Shown in pieces: positions 25,532 to 35,721 of a stretch of DNA of 64,000 nucleotides. Source of the DNA: Lachnospiraceae bacterium. Its GTDB lineage: Bacteria; Bacillota; Clostridia; Lachnospirales; Lachnospiraceae. A program made the position numbers and the translations under genes. Numbering within the stretch: the first letter of the stretch is position 1; the number at the start of each line of letters is the position of its first letter. The notes beneath the pieces are model-generated. The model was not told the origin of the DNA. It saw only the letters and a program-made list of their open reading frames with translations, and did not search any database. The stretch lies in contig JAAWAV010000020.1 in NCBI GenBank assembly GCA_022792335.1, positions 1 through 64,000 of the forward strand, read 5' to 3'.

Positions 25532-26476
25532 TCAGGTATAAAATACAGTTCCGGTTTTTCCCTGTATCGCTTCTCTGGATTTTTCCAGGAGCGTAATGAT
25601 AGCGGTACGGTTGCTTTTGGAGGATGTAAAATCAATGGCGGCCTGTACTTTTGGCAGCATGGAACCGGAAGCAAAATGTCCTTGTGCCAGATACGCTTCT
25701 GCCTCTTTTACGGACAGGCGATCCAGCCAAGTTTCATTTTCCCGGCCAAAGTTGATGGCGACTTTTTCGACGGCCGTCAGGATCACCAGACTGTCTGCGT
25801 CCAGCTCTTTTGCCAGCAGGCAGCTCGCAAAGTCCTTGTCAATCACGGCGCTGGCGCCTTGCAGGTGACGCCCGTGCCGGGTGACAGGGATGCCGCCGCC
25901 TCCGCAGGCGATAACCAGATTGCCGGAGTTTACCATGGTGCGGATGGTGTCGATTTCGATGATTTCCACAGGCCTGGGCGAGGCGACGACACGGCGGTAT
26001 CCCCGTCCGGCGTCCTCTTTCATGATATATTGATATTTTCGGGCGACTTCTTCTGCCTGAGTGGCAGTCATGAATTTACCGATGGGTTTCGTGGGGGTCT
26101 GGAATGCGGGATCCTGCTCTTCTACGCGGACCTGAGTGATCATAGTAACGACGGGAATCGATGTTATCGCTCTGTTTGATAGCTCCTCCCGCAAGGCATT
26201 TTGCAGATCGTAGCCGATATAGGCCTGACTCATGGCGACACAGACGGACAGAGGAGTGTTCGGCTGTGAGGAATCCTCGTGCGTAAGGGCGATCATGGCG
26301 CTGTTGATCATACCCACCTGAGGGCCGTTGCCGTGGGTGACAATCACTTCATAACCTTCTTCGATCAGATCGACAATTGCTTTTGCAGTGGTTCTGACTG
26401 CGAGTTGTTGTTCCGGAAGCGTATTTCCCAGAGCGTTTCCGCCAAGAGCAATGACGATTCTTTTTTTCTTTTCCAT
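25532..26476 (-). CDS. arcC: Carbamate kinase
   Basis: 314 residues, typical length. RIVIALGGNALGN at the N terminus, VIVTHGNGPQVGMINSAM, VVASPRPVEIIE, VIACGGGGIPVT and VLTAVEKVAINFG are the amino-acid-kinase blocks of carbamate kinase, which makes ATP from carbamoyl phosphate and ADP. The start is the ATG behind AAAGGAG. No arcA/arcB or other arginine, agmatine or purine fermentation genes adjoin it, so the source of carbamoyl phosphate is not shown here. Confidence 0.95.
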   Translation of the reverse strand: MEKKKRIVIALGGNALGNTLPEQQLAVRTTAKAIVDLIEEGYEVIVTHGNGPQVGMINSAMIALTHEDSSQPNTPLSVCVAMSQAYIGYDLQNALREELSNRAITSIPVVTMITQVRVEEQDPAFQTPTKPIGKFMTATQAEEVARKYQYIMKEDAGRGYRRVVASPRPVEIIEIDTIRTMVNSGNLVIACGGGGIPVTRHGRHLQGASAVIDKDFASCLLAKELDADSLVILTAVEKVAINFGRENETWLDRLSVKEAEAYLAQGHFASGSMLPKVQAAIDFTSSKSNRTAIITLLEKSREAIQGKTGTVFYT

Positions 26477-26538
26477 AAACCGTTTCTCCTTTTGAAAAAA
26501 GGCCATCCCGGAGGGCCGGCATAGTAAGTGATAAGTTC

Positions 26539-26567
26539 ATTATATTTAGGATTGCGGGTTTTGGCAA
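26539..26567 (-). promoter_or_regulatory. Promoter of arcC
   Basis: On the minus strand TTGCCA (26567-26562) and TATAAT (26544-26539) have exact 17-base spacing. An AAGCGCTT core (26566-26573) at the -35 resembles a catabolite response element centre, but the flanks match only partly. Confidence 0.65.
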
Positions 26568-26590
26568 GCGCTTATAATTTTAAATGGACT

Positions 26591-26618
26591 TTGAAGGAAA
26601 ATTATGCTAAACTAATAC
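26591..26618 (+). promoter_or_regulatory. Likely promoter of lepA
   Basis: TTGAAG and TAATAC are separated by 16 bases, about 40 bases before the lepA start. It is back to back with the arcC promoter in the divergent intergenic region. Confidence 0.45.
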
Positions 26619-26659
26619 AACGTTATCGTCAGTAAGAAAGCGAAGCCAGGAGGTTATTT

Positions 26660-28471
26660 ATGGCGGCAGACCAGAGTAAAATCAGAAATTTTTGCATTAT
26701 CGCCCATATCGACCATGGGAAATCTACCCTGGCCGATCGGATCATTGAAAAGACGGGCCTGCTTACCAGCAGAGAGATGCAGTCTCAGGTACTTGACAAT
26801 ATGGACCTGGAGCGGGAAAGAGGGATTACCATCAAGTCCCAGGCAGTTCGTACTATATATAAGGCAAACGACGGGGAGGAGTATCAGTTCAATTTGATTG
26901 ATACGCCTGGTCATGTGGATTTTAATTATGAGGTTTCCAGAAGTCTGGCGGCCTGCGACGGAGCAGTTTTGGTGGTGGACGCCGCTCAGGGGATTGAGGC
27001 TCAGACCATGGCCAATGTGTATCTGGCTCTGGATCATGATTTGGAAGTGTTTCCGGTTATCAATAAGATTGATCTTCCAAGCGCTGAACCTCAGAGAGTC
27101 ATTGATGAAATTGAGGATGTCATCGGGATCGAGGCTCAGGATGCGCCTCAGATTTCTGCCAAGGCAGGGATCAATATTGAAGAAGTTCTGGAACAGATTG
27201 TGACGAAGCTTCCGGCGCCGACCGGCGATCCGAACGCTCCTTTGCAGGCGCTGATCTTTGATTCCGTCTACGATCCTTATAAGGGCGTGATTGTATTTTG
27301 CAGAATCAAGGAGGGGACGGTCAGAAAGGGTATGAAAATCCGCTTTATGGCCACCGGAGCAGAATTTGAGACTGTGGAAGTGGGATATTTCGGGGCCGGT
27401 CAGTTTATTGCCTGCGAGGAGCTTTCTGCCGGGATGGTGGGGTATCTCACAGCCAGCATCAAAAATGTCCGGGATACCCGGGTGGGCGATACGGTAACAG
27501 ACGGAGAGAACCCCTGTAAGGCTCCGCTTCCCGGTTATAAGAAGGTGACTTCCATGGTATACTGCGGCCTGTATCCGGCAGATGGGGCCAAATACAACGA
27601 TCTCAGGGAAGCGTTGGAAAAACTTCAGTTAAACGACGCGTCCTTACAGTTTGAACCAGAGACTTCCATTGCTCTGGGATTCGGTTTCCGGTGCGGATTT
27701 CTTGGACTGCTGCACCTGGAGATTATCCAGGAACGGCTGGAGCGGGAATATAATCTGGACCTGGTGACGACAGCTCCAGGAGTCGTCTATAAGGTTTATA
27801 GGACCAACGGAGAGGTCACGGAGTTGACCAATCCCTCCAATCTGCCGGATCCTTCAGAGATCGAATATATGGAGGAACCGGTGGTGAAAGCGGAAATTAT
27901 GGTCACTACTGAGTTTATCGGAGCAATTATGGGGCTTTGTCAGGAGCGACGGGGCATCTATGTGGGAACGGAATATATGGAAGATACCAGAGCCCTTTTG
28001 CGCTATGAACTTCCACTGAATGAAATTATTTATGATTTCTTTGACGCTTTGAAATCTCGATCCAGAGGCTACGCTTCTTTTGACTATGAGTTAAAAGGCT
28101 ATGAGCGATCGGACCTGGTGAAGCTGGATATTCTGATCAATAAAGAAGCCGTCGACGCGCTTTCTTTCATTGTCCATGCGGATACAGCCTATGAGAGAGG
28201 ACGGAAGATGTGTGAGAAACTGAAAGAGGAGATTCCCAGACATCTCTTCGAGATTCCTATCCAGGCGGCCATCGGAAACCGGATCATTGCCAGGGAAACG
28301 GTAAAGGCCATGCGCAAGGATGTACTGGCAAAGTGCTATGGCGGCGATATCAGCCGGAAACGGAAGCTTTTGGAAAAACAGAAGGAGGGCAAGAAGCGGA
28401 TGCGCCAGGTGGGAAATGTGGAAATTCCGCAGAAAGCCTTTATGAGTGTATTGAAATTAGATGATAAATAA
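26660..28471 (+). CDS. lepA: Elongation factor 4 (LepA), ribosome-associated GTPase
   Basis: 603 residues, full length. G1 is [13 protein letters not shown], the switch II/G3 region [21 protein letters not shown]4 NKIDLPSA, and the LepA-specific C-terminal domain carries [20 protein letters not shown] and [20 protein letters not shown]. It acts on elongating ribosomes. The downstream order lepA-hemW-hrcA-grpE-dnaK-dnaJ is the common clostridial arrangement. Confidence 0.97.
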   Translation: MAADQSKIRNFCIIAHIDHGKSTLADRIIEKTGLLTSREMQSQVLDNMDLERERGITIKSQAVRTIYKANDGEEYQFNLIDTPGHVDFNYEVSRSLAACDGAVLVVDAAQGIEAQTMANVYLALDHDLEVFPVINKIDLPSAEPQRVIDEIEDVIGIEAQDAPQISAKAGINIEEVLEQIVTKLPAPTGDPNAPLQALIFDSVYDPYKGVIVFCRIKEGTVRKGMKIRFMATGAEFETVEVGYFGAGQFIACEELSAGMVGYLTASIKNVRDTRVGDTVTDGENPCKAPLPGYKKVTSMVYCGLYPADGAKYNDLREALEKLQLNDASLQFEPETSIALGFGFRCGFLGLLHLEIIQERLEREYNLDLVTTAPGVVYKVYRTNGEVTELTNPSNLPDPSEIEYMEEPVVKAEIMVTTEFIGAIMGLCQERRGIYVGTEYMEDTRALLRYELPLNEIIYDFFDALKSRSRGYASFDYELKGYERSDLVKLDILINKEAVDALSFIVHADTAYERGRKMCEKLKEEIPRHLFEIPIQAAIGNRIIARETVKAMRKDVLAKCYGGDISRKRKLLEKQKEGKKRMRQVGNVEIPQKAFMSVLKLDDK

Positions 28472-28665
28472 AGTGGCGAAGGCCGGAGAGACGGAAAGAA
28501 AATTGACGTTTTCCTGTCTCAGATTGTAAAGAGCCGCCCGTCTTTATTCCCTGCAAAACCTTCTTATCGTCTGCCGGGAGCAAGGAGGGGCGGTTTTGCT
28601 TCAGAGACTGTTGCAAAAAAGGCGTCGGCTCCTTTTCTGGCTGACAGAACAATAAGGAGATGGAG

Positions 28666-29985
28666 ATGGAAATCTATGTGCATATTCCCTTCTGTGTAAA
28701 GAAGTGTGGATATTGTGATTTTGTGTCAGGGCCTGCCGGGGAGAAAGTGCAAAGAGCCTATATGGAGGCACTTCGCCGGGAAATTTGCCTGGCGGCGAAG
28801 GAGGGGCGGGTAGGTAAATTCAAACAGAGTGCAGGCAGGGTGGAAAAACGGCGCCAGGGTGATTTTTGGAAGAACGAAACAGAAAGCCCTGTGGATGAGA
28901 GGATGACTTCTGTATTCTTTGGGGGAGGGACGCCGTCCATTGTAGCGGCGGAAGAGATTGCAGAGACTCTTGCCTGTATCCGTCGGGAATTTGTGCTGGC
29001 AGTGGATGCAGAGATCACACTGGAGGCAAATCCGGGAACATTGACCAGGGAAAAACTGGCCTGCTACCGGGAGGCCGGGATCAACCGTCTGAGCATCGGA
29101 CTTCAGTCGGCAGAGGATGGGGAACTGGTTCTCCTTGGCCGGATTCATACTTTTTCGGAATTTCAGGAGAGCTACAGACTCGCCAGAGAGGCGGGGTTTG
29201 AGAACATCAACGTGGATCTGATGGCGGCGCTTCCGGGGCAGACGATAGAAAGCTTTGAGAAAAGCCTTCTGGCGGTGAAAGAACTTTCTCCAGGGCCGGA
29301 GCATCTGTCTGTGTACAGCCTGATTATCGAAGAAGGTACGCCGTTTTATGAGCAGTATCACAAGCAGGCGCAGGCCAGGGCCTCCGGGGAGGAAAACTGC
29401 GCTCCTCTGCCTTCCGAGGAGGAGGAGAGGGCCATGTACGCGCTGACTGGACAAATACTGGGAGCCAGCGGTTATAGACGCTACGAGATTTCCAATTATG
29501 CAAAGCCTGGTTTTTCCTGCAAACATAATGTGGGCTACTGGACCGGCGTGCCTTATTTGGGATTTGGAATTTCCTCCGCTTCTTATATGGGAGGAAAACG
29601 ATATGCGAATCTTCCTGATCTGGAACGCTACCTGGAGATTCTGTCAGATCAGGGGGCGGGAAGCAGGGAAGGTTTGGAGAAGGGGAGAGACCTGGAAACT
29701 TTTCTTGAGAAGATTCGGGGGGAAGAGGAAGTGGTGAATGAAAAGCGGGCCATGGAAGAGTTTCTGTTTCTGGGCCTGCGCATGATGAGAGGGGTTTCAG
29801 AAGAGGAGTTTGAAAGGCGGTTCGGAAAAAAAATGGAAGCAGTCTATGGAACTGTTCTGGCGGTCATGGAACGGGACGGATTGATGGAACGGACAGTTTC
29901 TGGCGGACAGAGGGAGAGGCGCTGGCACCTGACGGCGCGCGGCATTGACGTGAGCAATTATGTGCTGGCGGAGTTTTTGCTGTAG
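28666..29985 (+). CDS. hemW: HemW-type radical SAM protein
   Basis: 439 residues; the radical SAM cluster motif is CVKKCGYCDF, followed by FFGGGTPSI, LEANPGTL, RLSIGLQSAEDGELVLLGR and NVDLMAALPGQT, the HemW signature that separates it from true HemN. HemW family proteins bind heme and appear to serve in heme trafficking rather than coproporphyrinogen oxidation. The second in-frame ATG fits the AAGGAG spacing better than the ATG at 28660. A weak hairpin (CCGCCC/GGGCGG, 28533-28592, followed by TTTT) sits between lepA and this gene. Confidence 0.9.
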   Translation: MEIYVHIPFCVKKCGYCDFVSGPAGEKVQRAYMEALRREICLAAKEGRVGKFKQSAGRVEKRRQGDFWKNETESPVDERMTSVFFGGGTPSIVAAEEIAETLACIRREFVLAVDAEITLEANPGTLTREKLACYREAGINRLSIGLQSAEDGELVLLGRIHTFSEFQESYRLAREAGFENINVDLMAALPGQTIESFEKSLLAVKELSPGPEHLSVYSLIIEEGTPFYEQYHKQAQARASGEENCAPLPSEEEERAMYALTGQILGASGYRRYEISNYAKPGFSCKHNVGYWTGVPYLGFGISSASYMGGKRYANLPDLERYLEILSDQGAGSREGLEKGRDLETFLEKIRGEEEVVNEKRAMEEFLFLGLRMMRGVSEEEFERRFGKKMEAVYGTVLAVMERDGLMERTVSGGQRERRWHLTARGIDVSNYVLAEFLL

Positions 29986-30062
29986 AGACTTTGCCGGCTG
30001 AATTTTTTCATGAAATAGCAACGCGCGAAGCCAGTGAGAAGCCATAAAGGAGAGACAAGGGC

Positions 30063-30167
30063 TTGAATATTTCGGCAGAAATAGAGGAAGCCTATAAAAA
30101 AGAAAACAAAAAGCTGGAATTTTGCAGAGAAACGGATGCCCTGCAGTGGCTTCCAGCGGAGATCTGA
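30063..30167 (+). CDS. Possible 34-residue ORF between hemW and hrcA
   Basis: A TTG start 8 bases after AAAGGAGAG opens a 34-codon frame (MNISAEIEEAYKKENKKLEF, then CRETDALQWLPAEI). It lies upstream of the hrcA promoter. The composition is protein-like (charged helix) but no family is recognised. The rest of the 360-base gap holds only the hrcA promoter and CIRCE. Confidence 0.35.
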   Translation: MNISAEIEEAYKKENKKLEFCRETDALQWLPAEI

Positions 30168-30255
30168 GAGGAAAATAAGGCTTCCCAAAGGAAAGAAAGA
30201 GGGAATACAGAAACGTAAGGAATCTCCAGGGTTTACAGAAATTTGAAAAAACATA

Positions 30256-30284
30256 TTGACAAAGGATCCAGGCAGTGCTATCTT
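30256..30284 (+). promoter_or_regulatory. Sigma-A promoter of the hrcA heat-shock operon
   Basis: Consensus TTGACA and TATCTT are 17 bases apart. The CIRCE element begins 13 bases after the -10, so HrcA bound there would block transcription initiation or escape. Confidence 0.85.
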
Positions 30285-30297
30285 ATTGGTATGGATG

Positions 30298-30324
30298 TTA
30301 GCACTCTTTCATGTCGAGTGCTAA
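30298..30324 (+). promoter_or_regulatory. CIRCE element, HrcA operator
   Basis: Perfect consensus TTAGCACTC-N9-GAGTGCTAA between the promoter and hrcA. It is the binding site of the HrcA repressor, giving autoregulated heat-shock control of hrcA-grpE-dnaK-dnaJ. Confidence 0.98.
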
Positions 30325-30346
30325 CAAGAAAGGAGAGACGTGAGAC

Positions 30347-31396
30347 GTGGAATTGGACGGACGGAAGAAAAAGATTTTAAACGCGATCATCCGCAATTAC
30401 CAGGAAACCGGGGAGCCGGTTGGCTCACGGACCATCTCCAAATATTCAGACTTGCAGCTTTCTTCAGCTACCATCCGGAATGAGATGTCTGATCTGGAGG
30501 AGATGGGGCTGATTGTCCAGCCTCATACCTCGGCAGGGCGGATTCCTACGGACAAAGGATATCGTCTTTATGTGGACAGCATGCTGGAGACAGCGGACCG
30601 GGAGGCAGGGCGGCAGGAGCTGGCTCAGACCAGCGAGTTTCTGATTGACCGGATGGACCGCATGGAACAGGTACTGAAACAGATGGCCAAAGTGCTGGCC
30701 TTGAATACCAATTACGCATCTATGATTTCTGCTCCAAGATACAACCGGAATAAGTTAAAATTTATCCAGCTTTCCAGAGTGGAGGATCACAAGCTCCTGG
30801 TAGTGGTAGTCGTGGAGGGAAATCTGATTAAAAACACCATTTTTGAAGTGGAGGAGAAGTTAAAGGAGGAAGATATCCTTTCTTTGAATCTGCTGCTCAA
30901 TACGAACCTGAACGGGCTGACCATTGAGGAGATTAATCTGGGGATTATCACCAAGCTAAAAGAACAGGCGGGAGGCCATGCGGAGGTGGTGGGAAAGGTT
31001 CTGGACGCAGTGGCGGAGGCCATCCGCAGCGACGACGAGGACCTTCAGATTTATACCAGCGGGGCTACCAACATTTTCCGGTATCCGGAGCTTTCTGACA
31101 GCAGCAAGGCGAAGGAGATTATTCAAGTATTTGAAGAGAAGAAACAGCTCACCAATCTTCTGACAGACAAACTGGGGGAAGAAGGTCAACAGGGCATTCA
31201 GGTGTATATTGGAAACGAGACTCCGGTCCAGAGTATGAAAGACTGCAGCGTGGTCACAGCTACTTACGATCTGGGAGACGGTTTGCAGGGGACCATCGGT
31301 ATCGTAGGGCCGAAGCGGATGGATTATGAAAAGGTAGTTTCTACGCTCCAGACAGTGATGGGGCAGCTTGATACCATGTTTAAGAAAGAGGAATAG
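30347..31396 (+). CDS. hrcA: Heat-inducible transcription repressor HrcA
   Basis: 349 residues from a GTG behind AAAGGAGAG. The N-terminal winged helix (RKKKILNAIIRNYQETGEPV, SSATIRNEMSDLEEMG, PHTSAGRIPTDKGYRLYVD) is the HrcA hallmark; the rest is the GAF-like dimerisation/inserted domain. It binds the CIRCE upstream, with activity normally maintained by GroEL. Confidence 0.97.
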   Translation: MELDGRKKKILNAIIRNYQETGEPVGSRTISKYSDLQLSSATIRNEMSDLEEMGLIVQPHTSAGRIPTDKGYRLYVDSMLETADREAGRQELAQTSEFLIDRMDRMEQVLKQMAKVLALNTNYASMISAPRYNRNKLKFIQLSRVEDHKLLVVVVVEGNLIKNTIFEVEEKLKEEDILSLNLLLNTNLNGLTIEEINLGIITKLKEQAGGHAEVVGKVLDAVAEAIRSDDEDLQIYTSGATNIFRYPELSDSSKAKEIIQVFEEKKQLTNLLTDKLGEEGQQGIQVYIGNETPVQSMKDCSVVTATYDLGDGLQGTIGIVGPKRMDYEKVVSTLQTVMGQLDTMFKKEE

Positions 31397-31412
31397 AAAG
31401 GCGGAGAAAAAC

Positions 31413-32084
31413 GTGACGGATACCAAAAAGGATCAGATGGAAGTAGAACAGGAGAATCCGACGGAACATGCTCCGGAGGCAGATATGCAGGAGGAGAACC
31501 TTTCAGCAAAAGAGGAAATGGAAGCGTGTACCGGAGAAGAAGCAGAGGATTTGTCAGAAGCTTCTGAAGGGGAGGGGGCAGACGCCGAAAAGGGCGGAGA
31601 GCCTGTTTCTGAAAAAAAGGGGTTCTTTAAAAAGAAAGAAAAGAAAGATAAAAAAGACGAGCAGATCGAAGATCTGACGGACCGGCTAAAACGGTCCATG
31701 GCGGAGTTTGAAAATTTCCGGAAGCGGACAGAGAAAGAAAAGGCCGCCATGTATGAAGTAGGAGCCAAAAGCGTCATCGAAAAAATCCTGCCGGTGGTGG
31801 ATAATTTCGAACGGGGCATGGCAACCTTAAAGGAAGAAGAAGCCCATTCTCCTTTTGCAGAGGGAATGGATAAAATATATAAGCAGCTTCTTACGACCCT
31901 GGAGTCCATGGATGTGACAGTCATTGAAGCAGTGGGACAGGAATTTAATCCGGACTTCCACAATGCGGTCATGCATGTGGAGGATGAGGAGGCCGGCGAG
32001 AACGTCGTTGTAGAAGAGTTCCAAAAGGGGTATCTTTACCGGGGAAGCGTAGTGCGTCACAGTATGGTAAAGGTTGCAAATTAA
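31413..32084 (+). CDS. grpE: GrpE, nucleotide exchange factor for DnaK
   Basis: 223 residues from a GTG behind GGCGGAGA, 16 bases after hrcA. An acidic, disordered N terminus of about 70 residues precedes the coiled coil (EQIEDLTDRLKRSMAEFENF) and the head domain (GQEFNPDFHNAVMHVEDEEA, LYRGSVVRHSMVKVAN). Stimulates ADP release from DnaK. Confidence 0.96.
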   Translation: MTDTKKDQMEVEQENPTEHAPEADMQEENLSAKEEMEACTGEEAEDLSEASEGEGADAEKGGEPVSEKKGFFKKKEKKDKKDEQIEDLTDRLKRSMAEFENFRKRTEKEKAAMYEVGAKSVIEKILPVVDNFERGMATLKEEEAHSPFAEGMDKIYKQLLTTLESMDVTVIEAVGQEFNPDFHNAVMHVEDEEAGENVVVEEFQKGYLYRGSVVRHSMVKVAN

Positions 32085-32126
32085 ACATCTATCAGAAAGC
32101 AAAGTGGATAATACAGGAGGAAATGA

Positions 32127-33995
<1,869 letters not shown>

Positions 33996-34022
33996 GGTTT
34001 ATCCCCCCTTTATTGGATTCAG

Positions 34023-34045
34023 GGCGGCCCCGTAAGGGGCTTGCC
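34023..34045 (+). other. Stem-loop between dnaK and dnaJ
   Basis: GGC-GG-CCCC-GTAA-GGGG-CTT-GCC forms a GC-rich hairpin without a T tract. It could stabilise or process the dnaK message, giving unequal dnaK and dnaJ levels; not a complete terminator. Confidence 0.45.
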
Positions 34046-34086
34046 TTGGATTCTTTGCGTAACTAACTATGGATAGGTGAGGAAAA

Positions 34087-35232
34087 GTGGCTGAGAGTAA
34101 AAGAGATTATTACGAGGTGCTGGGGGTGCCGAAGGATGCCGATGATGGGGCGCTTAAAAAGGCATACCGGGCTCTGGCGAAGAAATATCATCCGGATACC
34201 AATCAGGGGAATCCGGAGGCGGAGGCAAAGTTTAAAGAGGCTTCAGAAGCTTATGCGGTCCTTAGTGATCCGGATAAGAGGAGGCAGTATGATCAGTTTG
34301 GTCATGCGGCCTTTGAGGGCGGCGGAGCGGGAGGCTTCGGCGGTTTTGATTTCAGCGGCGCAGATATGGGCGATATTTTCGGCGATATCTTCGGCGACTT
34401 GTTTGGCGGTGGTCGCAGAAGCCGGGCAAACAACGGCCCTATGCGGGGAGCGAATCTCCGCTCCAGAATCCGTATTACCTTTGACGAGGCGCTTTTTGGC
34501 TGTGAGAAGGAAATTGAGCTGACCAGCAGGGATGACTGCAAAGAGTGTAAAGGGACTGGAGCGAAGCCCGGGACGAAACCGGAAACCTGTCCCAAATGCA
34601 ATGGCAAGGGACAGGTGGTTTACACCCAGCAGTCGCTGTTTGGCATGGTGCGGAACGTACAGACCTGCCCGGACTGCAATGGAACGGGAAAGATCATCAA
34701 GGAAAAATGCTCCGTTTGCCGTGGAACGGGATATACCAGCTCCAAGAAACGGATTGCTGTGTCAATTCCTGCCGGGATTGACAACGGACAGAGTGTGCGG
34801 ATTCGAGGGAAGGGCGAACTTGGTGTGAATGGAGGCGAACGGGGCGATCTTTTGGTAGAAGTTGTGGTGTCAGAACATCCCACTTTCCGTCGCCAGGAGA
34901 CCAGCATTTATTCTACAGTTCCTATTACCTTCGCCACGGCGGCTCTGGGCGGGGATATCAAGATTAAGACAGTAGACGGCGAAGTGCTTTATACGGTGGC
35001 GCCCGGCACTCAGACAGATACGAGAATCCGATTAAAAGGAAAAGGCGTGCCATACTTGCGGAATAAGGATGTTCGCGGCGATCACTATGTGACACTGGTG
35101 GTCAAGGTACCGGAACGGTTAAATAAGGAACAGAAAGAAGCGCTTCAGAAGTTCCGGGAAGCCATGGGAGAGACCGCCTCTTCGCCGGCCACGGAAGAAA
35201 AACACAAAAAGAAAGGATTTTTTAATAAGTAA
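34087..35232 (+). CDS. dnaJ: Chaperone DnaJ (Hsp40)
   Basis: 381 residues from a GTG behind GGTGAGGAAAA. The J domain ([20 protein letters not shown], with HPD in KKYHPDT), Gly/Phe-rich region (about 75-115), four CxxCxGxG zinc repeats ([32 protein letters not shown]) and the C-terminal substrate domain are all present. It stimulates DnaK ATPase. Confidence 0.98.
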   Translation: MAESKRDYYEVLGVPKDADDGALKKAYRALAKKYHPDTNQGNPEAEAKFKEASEAYAVLSDPDKRRQYDQFGHAAFEGGGAGGFGGFDFSGADMGDIFGDIFGDLFGGGRRSRANNGPMRGANLRSRIRITFDEALFGCEKEIELTSRDDCKECKGTGAKPGTKPETCPKCNGKGQVVYTQQSLFGMVRNVQTCPDCNGTGKIIKEKCSVCRGTGYTSSKKRIAVSIPAGIDNGQSVRIRGKGELGVNGGERGDLLVEVVVSEHPTFRRQETSIYSTVPITFATAALGGDIKIKTVDGEVLYTVAPGTQTDTRIRLKGKGVPYLRNKDVRGDHYVTLVVKVPERLNKEQKEALQKFREAMGETASSPATEEKHKKKGFFNK

Positions 35233-35235
35233 AGG

Positions 35236-35264
35236 TTCCTTTTTAAGGAGAAATGTGCTATGAT
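35236..35264 (+). promoter_or_regulatory. Possible extended -10 promoter for the membrane microprotein
   Basis: TGCTATGAT is an extended -10; the -35 position 17 bases upstream reads TTCCTT, a weak match. It starts just after the dnaJ stop codon and would give a leader of about 70 bases. Confidence 0.45.
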
Positions 35265-35340
35265 AGTCCCAGCAGTTTTATATGGCAGAGCGGCCGGGGG
35301 GCGGCGTTGCCATTAGAAAGTTACAGGTGGTGGGAAAGCT

Positions 35341-35472
35341 ATGGATCCATTTATTTTTTATTTTTTGATCGGCCTGATCATATTTATCGTGATTGTTGCT
35401 GCAGTGACTGCGGTGGTAAGCGCAGTGAGCTGCGTATCGGTGGCAGTCGTCGACGAAGATGAGGAAGATTAG
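35341..35472 (+). CDS. 43-residue single-pass membrane microprotein with acidic tail
   Basis: The frame reads MDPFIFYFLIGLIIFIVIVA, continues through a hydrophobic stretch to SCVSVAVV and ends DEDEED. It is one transmembrane helix with a six-residue acidic C-terminal tail. The ribosome site (AGGTGGTGGGAAAG) is modest, but the frame is bounded by a possible promoter and a good terminator, making it a plausible single-gene unit. No family is recognised. Confidence 0.6.
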   Translation: MDPFIFYFLIGLIIFIVIVAAVTAVVSAVSCVSVAVVDEDEED

Positions 35473-35481
35473 CCAGGAGAA

Positions 35482-35526
35482 AAGAGCTGTCGTAAAGGAG
35501 AAGCAGTTTACGACGGCTCTTTTTAT
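35482..35526 (+). terminator. Terminator after the microprotein gene
   Basis: AGAGCTGTCGTAAA pairs with TTTACGACGGCTCT (one G-T pair) around a 10-base loop and runs into TTTTTA. Confidence 0.88.
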
Positions 35527-35530
35527 GCAC

Positions 35531-35681
35531 AGGCCCGTGCAGAGGAAATATGCCACTAAAGTGGCGCACGGGCCGCGCGCCGCGTAGGGAAGAAAGCGTC
35601 CCCTACGCGAAAGGAGCCAGGCCCGTGCAGGTGCATGAAGGGAAATGCGCCGTCGAGATGTGTCCGGGCCGCGCGTCGCGT
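35531..35681. repeat. GC-rich array of hairpins with a duplicated AGGCCCGTGCAG motif
   Basis: AGGCCCGTGCAG occurs at 35531 and 35619. The first copy pairs through GGCCCGTGC with GCACGGGCC (35566-35574), enclosing a smaller GCCAC/GTGGC hairpin. A separate stem CGCGTAGGG/CCCTACGCG (35581-35609) follows. Each half ends in a similar GGGCCGCGCG(C/T)CGCGT segment (35570 and 35666). No reading frame is apparent. It lies between a terminator and nhaC, as a repeat element or a structured leader. Confidence 0.7.
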
Positions 35682-35721
35682 CTATAGGATGCTGTCTGAG
35701 AAGTAAAGGGGAGGAATCAGT

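Noticed and set aside
35253-35462. 69-codon frame overlapping the membrane microprotein
   Set aside because: The ribosome site is only two bases from the ATG and the translation is compositionally odd; the 35341 frame in another phase has a clean membrane helix and is favoured.
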